The position numbers and the translations under genes are program-made. The notes under the pieces are model-generated. The model saw only the letters and a list, made by a program, of their open reading frames with translations. It did not search any database and was not told the DNA's origin. This document shows, piece by piece, positions 57,834 to 64,000 of a stretch of 64,000 bases of DNA (the first letter of the stretch is position 1; each line of letters begins with the position of its first letter). Origin of the DNA: Gamarada debralockiae (lineage: Eukaryota > Ascomycota > Leotiomycetes > Helotiales > Hyphodiscaceae); NCBI GenBank assembly GCA_002803225.1, contig NXFV01000964.1, forward strand, positions 241,853 to 305,852, read 5' to 3'.

Positions 57834-58816
57834 TCACGAAAAAACTCTTGCCAAAGCCACCAGAGTCTTGATCCTTTCGATTTCCTCATCTGAATCGTCT
57901 CGGAACGGCACTTCAAAATATGTAACGAGTTTCCCAGGACTCAAACCAAGGCTTCTCATCTCAGGTTTCGGTGCATCATTCCAGGTCGAAGGCCATATTG
58001 ACAAGTAGTTGTATTTTCCATCAGCCAGACCACGACCATACATCCTAGCAGAGCCAGTATAAAGATGGCATTCGCTATCCAGGTAGGCCGACTTCCTCTT
58101 CGGCTTGTAGACCCAACCATAGACCCCAGCAGCTGTCGTGTCAGACCATTCCAAAGACTCTAACAGCGCGACAGTCGGTGGCTGGCGCGACGCCAGTATT
58201 GGTTTGAACGGCTTCGGAGCGTGTTCCTTAATTTGGGAAAGCCACAGCTCTGGTTGCGAATTTGAAAGTATCATATCCCACTTCCGGGTCTTGTTCGGAA
58301 ACATCATCAATCCTTCCCATATCTTCAAAAATCGAGAGTCAAATATGGTATTCTCTTGTTCCAGTTGAAAGTAGTATTACTCCTTGCTCTAAGGATTAGC
58401 ATTCTTAGAGTCAATTAATCAGATGTGCTGTCATACCTGTTTGTCTTCTTTTGGATGGCAAGCAACTGTACCAATTGTCCTTCCCGCAGCAGGTGTTCCA
58501 CATCTAGATGTGCTACGCACAACATGTTTGAAAGGATGCCCAGCGATGCGAGGACCAGCCTCATCAGTAATTGCATTGTATCCGGCAGTCTTCTTTAAGC
58601 GGTCATGTATGGTAGGCCTATGATACGCCGAATGCCAGAGAAAGACTTAAGAGCGTTGTGGGCATATTCACGGGCGGTCCGTATTAAGTATAAATACTTG
58701 TGCAGGTTTGCTTCGGTGAGCACATTGAGCGACGGAAGGGACAAAATACGATTGGTGAGGCCGACTTCATGAACTTCGAGTAGATCTTTTGCTTCGGGAT
58801 AGTCAGCATAGATTCT
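57834..58816 (-). pseudogene. GIY-YIG-like fungal protein, probably decayed
   Basis: The minus strand reads RIYADYPEAKDLLEVHEVGL, LTEANLHKYLYLIRTAREY, ALKSFSGIRRI (about 58650-58816), then in another frame RPTIHDRLKKTAGYNAITDE, GHPFKHVVRSTSRCGTPAAG to a GTATGA donor near 58436, then after a gap YFQLEQENTIFDSRFLKIWE and the open frame to 57834. The last part has GVYGWVYKPKRKSAYLDSEC HLYTGSARMYGRGLADGKYN, resembling GIY-YIG nuclease-type cores (GVY..LYxGSA), and ends GLSPGKLVTYFEVPFRDDSD. The predicted intron joins into a TAA, and a frame change lies near 58625. The family in fungi is uncharacterised; the GIY-YIG link is a visual match only. Confidence 0.45.
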
Positions 58817-58819
58817 CGT

Positions 58820-59853
58820 ACACTAGGTCGACCTCACCTAGTGGGATGGCGAGAGCCACTGGCTGGTTTAGGTCTCCAGGCGCCCGGAGCCTCTCAAAGT
58901 TGTGACCAGGTTATGAGCTCAAACCATCTTCAGCTTAGAGACACCTGGCCACCAGTCAACCATATTTTTTATCCTCATCCTCCCGCTTCCTCTGCTCTTC
59001 TTTCTAGCGACAGATGTAAAGTAAATTAACAACAGACGATAGACCCGCCAAGGCAAAACTTTGAAGGTAATGTGAAACCTGGAGAAGCAGCTGGATAATC
59101 CGTTGGCATTGGGGAATCGCGAATCAAAAGCTCTCGAATGATGGTGGGTAAAAATAGGTATTCTTGATGCGTTGGCAGCCCTTTCGATTTTAGTATGCGA
59201 AGGGGTCAGCACGTCGAGTAGACATTCATCAATTGGTTGGCAGATACCAGACATGCTTAGGCCTAATAAGAAAGTCGGAGCCTCAGAAGCTTACAGTGAG
59301 GCCACCGAGCCCAGCGACCTCACAGCGCCGTTCTTACGAAGGTATGCAGGAGGCCTCCTGCAGGAGCGACACATCGGTGAACAGAACTGGCAGTTTGAAG
59401 GCGAGAGACCTCCCGGCTAGATTTTACGATGTCCAATAAAAACCAAGTCATCTATTCTCTCTTGAACGCGAATGAGCTGAGCCTGTAGCGTTTCAAAGGG
59501 CCAATCAATGATTAATTGGCCTCCTCAACCACTGTAATCTCCTCCAATTGGCACATATCGGCATGTCGAGTAAAGCTTGCCGCATTATAGCATCTGTAGC
59601 GCCCGTTTTGTTCGGTCGGACAAGTCGCCCGTAAGACGGGCCATTTCGGCACTCCCAATCTCGGCTTCTCTGGAGAGGGGTTCATCCATCAACCTCGCTG
59701 GCCGGTTATGGACTATCCATAACATCTCGTCTCGCAGTCCTATACTCTTTTGATCAGAATCCTCCGTACATACTGATGGGAAGCTACAAAAAGCTTCACT
59801 TTATGTGGTGTTTATAGGAAGTGACTGGTCGCTCGGTTGGCGAGGCCATGCTC
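58820..59853. other. Intergenic interval
   Basis: Short ORFs (58919-59254 minus, 59172-59439 plus) without recognisable domains. Confidence 0.35.
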
Positions 59854-59861
59854 GGTTGGCC

Positions 59862-60781
59862 TAGGGCGCGTCATGGTGCGCCGTGGTTTGCGGTGCACCG
59901 CGGTGTGGGTCTGAACCGTGGGCCGGGTCGAGGAGAAGTTGGACCCAAGCAACCACGGGTTTAACCCGCATTCCCACTGCGGTTCACCGGAACCCATGGT
60001 TCACCATATGCGGGTGCTTTATAAGGCTGACTCACGTGATCTACACGTGCTAACTAACGTAAAAGCTCTTTTATCTCTAGCTTTTTAAACGATCTTATAA
60101 GAGTATTTCTTCTCTTCTTTTTTATATCTTCTATTTACTTTATTTTCTTACTTGTACTATAGAAATTAATAAACACGTGATTAAATTCAACTTGATTTTG
60201 AGCTTGAATTTCAAAGCTCTCTCTTCTCTCTCGAGTTTGAATTTTAAATTCATATCGCTTGCGGCAAGACAGCTCCAAGTGGCTCGCTTTTAATAGTGTG
60301 TTTTACTCCCTAGCTTAAGACAAGCCTAATACTGTTAGGGGGGTCTTAGCTACTAATCAAGGTATAAGCGAGATTAAAATAACCTGAACACGAGCATGAG
60401 GCATTAAGAGGCGTCAAGAGAGCTCGAGGAGCTTAGAGACTCGAGAATTCAAGACCTGAGATCAAGAGCTCTTGAAAGTATCGAATTCAAGCTATCCCAC
60501 GTGATAATCTAGTTATATGTGCCTAATATAGAGAGTATAAAGTAACGCGTAGGACTCTATATAATTTGCTTTCCTACACGTAAAAACGCGTGTAGATATG
60601 TTTGTTTATATTTAACTACAGGTAATACTAGCTCACGTGTGCTCACGTGTGACGCTAAGACGGTTCACCACCAGTTTGGGGGCCCACGTGGGCCGGGTTG
60701 ACCCCCTTTTCCCTACCGCGGGTCAGGTGGGGCGGTTCCAAGGGTCACTCGGGGCCCCATGGTGCCCCATGACGCGCCCTA
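59862..60781. mobile_element. 920-bp non-autonomous hAT-type element with perfect 8-bp target-site duplication
   Basis: The left end starts TAGGGCGCGTCATGG. The right end, read on the other strand, starts with the same 15 bases, and identity continues to about 21 of 24. Both ends are flanked by GGTTGGCC (59854-59861 and 60782-60789). Subterminal regions are GC-rich with reiterated CGGTTCACC-type motifs in both halves, while the interior (about 60050-60620) is AT-rich with several CACGTG cores and TTTGAATTT-type repeats. No ORF of length. Size and structure fit a deletion-derived or MITE-like hAT element. Confidence 0.93.
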
Positions 60782-60914
60782 GGTTGGCCTACGAACAGAG
60801 GGGGCTGATCTAGATTATCACCTTCTCTAGAGGTGGTTTTCCGTGGACGCTGGACATTTTAAGGTTTCAGTCGAGACCATGAGCTGGAAAGCCACTCCGC
60901 TCGGTTTGGAAACA

Positions 60915-61425
60915 TGCGGCAAAGCATTAGCCGCCTCTGAAAACTGAATGAGATCCCTGAGCTGCCTAGAGAGAACGTTCTGCCCCCCGAGGTGAGCTCA
61001 ACGCGTCATTTGACTATCGAGAGAGAGCGGGAGATTGCTAGCAACCTGGCATTTCTGTCGGCCACTTCGGACGACAGCCGCAAGGTTATGGCTGTGTATG
61101 TTGAAGAACACCATAATGGAGAAGGAGCCACTATTCGGATAGCGTCAAATACTGGAGAGCTTGAAGTAGTCGCAAGTGGGTTCACAGTGCTTGCTAAACT
61201 CTTGGAGCAAGTCGCACGCGAGGTTGGTACTGTTCGAACCTCTCGTCCCCCACTAACATGTCATTCAACTGACCTATCTTCTAGAGAATCCAAAAACCGA
61301 GGACATGAAGGCACTTCTTCGACAAGTTGTCGTCTTAGACGCCTACCGAATTTTATCACGACTCGATCACGACATGCTAAGAGAACCAGAAAGGCTGTTG
61401 GAAACCACCCCTTATCTCTCAACTG
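60915..61425 (+). pseudogene. Small conserved-looking gene or remnant
   Basis: The plus frame reads (with one TGA at about 60932) NEIPELPRENVLPPEVSSTR, then HLTIEREREIASNLAFLSAT, DDSRKVMAVYVEEHHNGEGATIRIAS and FTVLAKLLEQVARE to a GTTGGT donor at 61224. After an intron ending TAGAG the frame continues NPKTEDMKALLRQVVVLDAY RILSRLDHDMLREPERLLET to a stop at 61425. This is an amphipathic protein pattern I have the impression of meeting in short fungal hypothetical proteins, but I cannot name it. No ATG lies in frame after the TGA, so it is annotated as a remnant; the hAT element ends 130 bp upstream. Confidence 0.4.
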
Positions 61426-61543
61426 AATGAAGTTGTCTACGACACGTCCGTAAGACCTATGTCAGGGCTAACCGAGAGCAGCTGGGAAGCAGTGAGTGAT
61501 AAAGGGAGAGGATACTGGCCGAAAATGGTAATGTATTAGTAAG

Positions 61544-61571
61544 ATTCACGCACCTAGAGGGGTGCGTGAAT
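61544..61571. repeat. Perfect 11-bp stem hairpin
   Basis: ATTCACGCACC, a six-base spacer, then GGTGCGTGAAT. It lies between the small ORF at 61425 and the transposase relic. It could be a terminator-like structure or back-to-back transposon ends. Confidence 0.7.
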
Positions 61572-61904
61572 GTAATGGAAGCCGTTCAAAGAGCCTTGCA
61601 AAGCTGTCGCGGCCGACTCCTGCACGCACGGATAGCAGTTGCGCTGCCGCCTCTTAGGCAACGAAATAGGTGATAAAATCTAAATGTGATTCTGAATGCT
61701 GTGAATATTAGTTATAGAGATTAATAATTGCGGCTAGTTAAGCCTTGTAAAGATTTCATGTTCATACGTTATTACGAGCCTGATTTCATGGGTCAGTGTA
61801 TTATAGGCTCTAAGCGAGAAGCATCACAACTATAATAATTCAGAGTTTTAATTAGGTGTTGACCAGCCAAATCGTTCTATAAGTACATAAACCTAATGCT
61901 CTTA

Positions 61905-62500
61905 CTTTAAAATCAATTTATCCATCCATTCCTGTGGTATTGCCTCCCACTCTTTAGTCACCGCTACTCTCATCTCTTCTTCATTCGTCAGTTAGTGCTT
62001 CCTTTGGTGTAAAGCTTGCTTTATTCATCGCTAGACCTTCTCTATTGGATTTATATTAGGAGAAGTTGATAGGTGAGGCATAAAAATGATCCTATGAGCT
62101 GTCCTCCACTTTGCGCAACGATTATTATGTGGTTTATGGCCGTGGGCAGCGTTCCCGTCCTCTATAAATATAGGTTCTACCCCTCTTTTGTGTGTGATCA
62201 CGGCGAAGGCTTCGAGGAAGTAAGTAATGTATAGTTCGAGTACTTGTGAGAGATAATCGACTTATTTAAAAGTCCTCCTTTTCTTGTCCCTTTAATAAAA
62301 GAAAAGGTACCTTATAACCAAATCCAATCCCTCCCCAAGCGTTAATAGGTGTAGTATGACCGTGGTAAAGTTGACGTTGAATACAAGTCGCACAATGTCG
62401 TTCCCCTCTCTTTCTTGTAACTCTCTTTTTGGTAGACCTTCCTCTAATCAAGAATGCCACCTTATTTAACTATAGAACTCTCTTCCACTCCTCGTATAAA
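61905..62500 (-). mobile_element. Tc1/mariner-type transposase relic (C-terminal part of DDE domain)
   Basis: The minus strand gives FLIRGRSTKKRVTRKRGERH, CATCIQRQLYHGHTTPINAW GGIGFGYK, a stop, VDYLSQVLELYITYFLEAFA, ITHKRGVEPIFIEDGNAAHG, and MPHLSTSPNINPIEKV-R-I, ending EEMRVAVTKEWEAIPQEWID. ED-x-NAAHG and SPNINPIE are the second and third catalytic blocks of Tc1/mariner DDE transposases. Stops lie where the family has Trp (VWRWI: TGG to TAG and to TGA) and Gln/Arg (CAA/CGA to TAA), all explained by C:G-to-T:A changes. The N-terminal DNA-binding half is absent; the piece abuts gag sequence at about 62490. Confidence 0.8.
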
Positions 62501-63084
62501 CTTCAAGTATTCGCGGGGAAGGGAGAGTTGCTGTGCTAGCCGGGAATGAATAGAAGAAGCAAGGCCATTGCGAAAAGCTAAGATTTTATTGACATCTGGC
62601 TAGTCTTGTCCTCTAGCCTTATATAAGACACGCTCGAACTTTGCAATATATATAAGGGCAGAGTCTAAGCTTGTTTAAGGGTATACAACTAGTCTTCTGC
62701 CTCCTATATCTTATTTGGATTGTCGTATACGTGCGAAAGCTAATCGAGAATTGTTGTATGGTCCCAGATATTCGATTCTTCTGCATGGCCTAGTTGTGGT
62801 AGGACTATAGCTTGTATGTGACTGTCGAGATTCAGGTACACGTAGTAGAATTGTGCCACAGTATCACCGATCGCGGGTCCATCAACTCGGAGCTTGGCTT
62901 TGATTGAAGGGAGCCATGTATCGTACTTGTGGGCTTGCCCAGAGAATTTTTCGGGTTCTGGGAGCGCAGGCTTCGGTCGCTAGTTTGTGCGGGCGGGTAG
63001 GAGGACTATCTCATCGTGCTGTTGCTAGATTTCAGCTCGTAATTCTGCAATAGTAGCAGAGAACTCTTGACGAAAAGTATCCAT
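62488..63084 (-). mobile_element. Ty3/gypsy-type LTR retrotransposon gag relic
   Basis: From an ATG at 63084 the minus strand reads MDTFRQEFSATIAELRAEI, stop, QQHDEIVLLPARTN, stop, then RPKPALPEPEKFSGQAHKYD TWLPSIKAKLRVDG, TVAQFYYVYLNLDSHIQAIV LPQL, TILD-LSHVYDNPNK, and, shifted, AKFERVLYKARGQD-PDVNK ILAFRNGLASSIHSRLAQQL. This is the capsid-like region of fungal gypsy gag (PEKFSG..W..K..; RL..Q..). All internal stops are TAG/TAA in places of Gln or Trp. No pol sequence is present; the gag breaks off at 62490 against the transposase relic. Confidence 0.8.
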
Positions 63085-64000
63085 GATCTGCGGATGGATA
63101 TAGAGAGGTATGTGGAAATCGTAGGGGTCGTACAACTCGGAATGCGTCGAAAATCGAAGGTGGGAAAAATCGAGGGTAAAATTGAGGGTAGAAGATCAGG
63201 ACATAAACATAAGCATAAGCATGCACACAAGCATAGACGTGATACTCTGGCCTCAACTAGGGGGTCGATAATAATGTGACAGAGGCCACTCAAGCAATGC
63301 AAATCAAGCAGTACTCTCTATTCTCAGAATTATCGACAAGGAGAAAAGGTTCTGCAAGTATACGAAGTCTAATATAACTCCCGGACGCATAGCCAAGCTA
63401 GCGCTTGACTCACGCGCAGCACAATCAGGTGACATTCGCCAGAACTGTCACAGTCTCCCGCTTGAACCATTCGATAAGCTCGCTCTAGTAGATAGTAGGG
63501 TGCTCTTGCTAGCGCTTTCGAATACTTTGCTACTCAAGATCAGTGATCGCACGATGCTTTTGAGAAGGTTTCGATAGTAGCAACGATAAGGAGGGAGCAA
63601 TTGCTATAAGAATATTAGCTGTGGTTTGTAGGGTTGGGACTGTAGAATCATAAGAATATTCTTATCGGGAAAATATTCTTACGTTCCACCAAAATACGCT
63701 AGGGACCGAGGGTCGTATTCTTATTGGTCAGGTATTCTTATCTACAGGATTCTTACAGCCAGGTACAGGGTGCCTGAAATACACAGACCCTTGAAATCAG
63801 GCTCGTAAGAGAATAATCCCTGAGAGACTAGCCGTCTGTCAAGGATTTGTAGCTCGGACTCTACATCTTAATAAGCCAATGGTTGGTCAAGCCTGACGCA
63901 CTGATAAGGGGAAAGATACTCTCTACAGGGTAAATAGTTCGTTATCCGCCACATATGATTTACCCAATTAAATACCAAGAAGCGATATCCTGACCAGTTG
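63085..64000. other. Likely 5' leader and LTR remnants of the gypsy element
   Basis: Upstream of gag on the minus strand lies a CATAAG/CATGCA microsatellite (about 63200-63240). Further out is a segment with repeated AAGAATATTCTTA-type palindromic motifs (63645-63745), which may be LTR sequence. LTR ends and a primer-binding site were not identified. Confidence 0.3.

Noticed and set aside
63006..63302. Cys/Leu-rich minus ORF of 98 codons, possible secreted protein
   Set aside because: Covers a microsatellite and the start of the gypsy gag in the wrong frame.
1..64000. CRISPR arrays, bacterial operons, Shine-Dalgarno sites
   Set aside because: Spliceosomal introns throughout and fungal gene families; none of these prokaryotic features is present or expected.

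Overview
The window is chromosomal DNA of a filamentous ascomycete (Pezizomycotina; a leotiomycete is my guess from gene content, not proven). Evidence: short 48-110 bp introns with GT..AG borders and CTAAC/CTAAT-like branch points; families typical of these fungi (CFEM, HET, NWD-NACHT, fungal rhodopsin/PTH11-like, Fungal_trans_2-like regulators, DUF6594); and transposon relics whose stop codons look like C:G-to-T:A changes. Several starts and splice junctions below were decided by reading the DNA, since protein frames join only when specific introns are removed.

Layout. 1-7.1 kb: a decayed coiled-coil gene (5-1141, minus), a 275-bp MITE (2435-2709), an intact six-exon seven-helix rhodopsin-domain protein (2950-4417, minus) and a second coiled-coil relic (about 5.9-6.9 kb). 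8-18 kb: a five-exon transcription-factor-like gene (8165-10006), a BTB fragment followed by an intact BTB-like gene with a charged C-terminal tail (11544-13790), and an intact coiled-coil gene (16516-17575) that shares a signature with the relic at the window start. 19-25 kb: a Zn2Cys6 factor with a damaged splice site inside the zinc cluster, then a divergent housekeeping pair, proteasome ATPase RPT2 (minus) and a UBC1/UBE2K-type E2 (plus), sharing a 0.75-kb promoter region with a PACE-like octamer. 25-34 kb: a truncated NWD-type NLR, a DUF6594-like fragment with a five-residue minisatellite, and an eleven-exon AAAP amino-acid transporter with tandem repeats upstream.

34-47 kb: a DUF2196 protein with RGG box and zinc finger, a decayed unknown gene, a single-exon RNA-ligase-fold protein, a multiply frameshifted HET gene, a broken flavin-reductase-like gene, an intact ketopantoate-reductase-like gene and a CFEM GPI-type surface protein. 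47-50 kb: a 234-bp hAT-type MITE with a perfect 8-bp target duplication in an otherwise gene-poor stretch. 50.7-56.2 kb: the largest gene, a 1761-residue protein combining an apparent nucleotidyltransferase-like module with ankyrin repeats. 57.8-64 kb: a GIY-YIG-like relic, a 920-bp hAT-type element with a perfect 8-bp duplication, a small conserved-looking ORF, and a Tc1/mariner transposase relic abutting a Ty3/gypsy gag relic.

The window is mostly independently transcribed genes, not a biosynthetic cluster. Functional links seen: RPT2 and UBC1 (ubiquitin-proteasome pathway, shared promoter), and a loose set of self/non-self-type genes (NWD-NLR fragment, HET pseudogene, ankyrin/NTase protein), two of which are dead.
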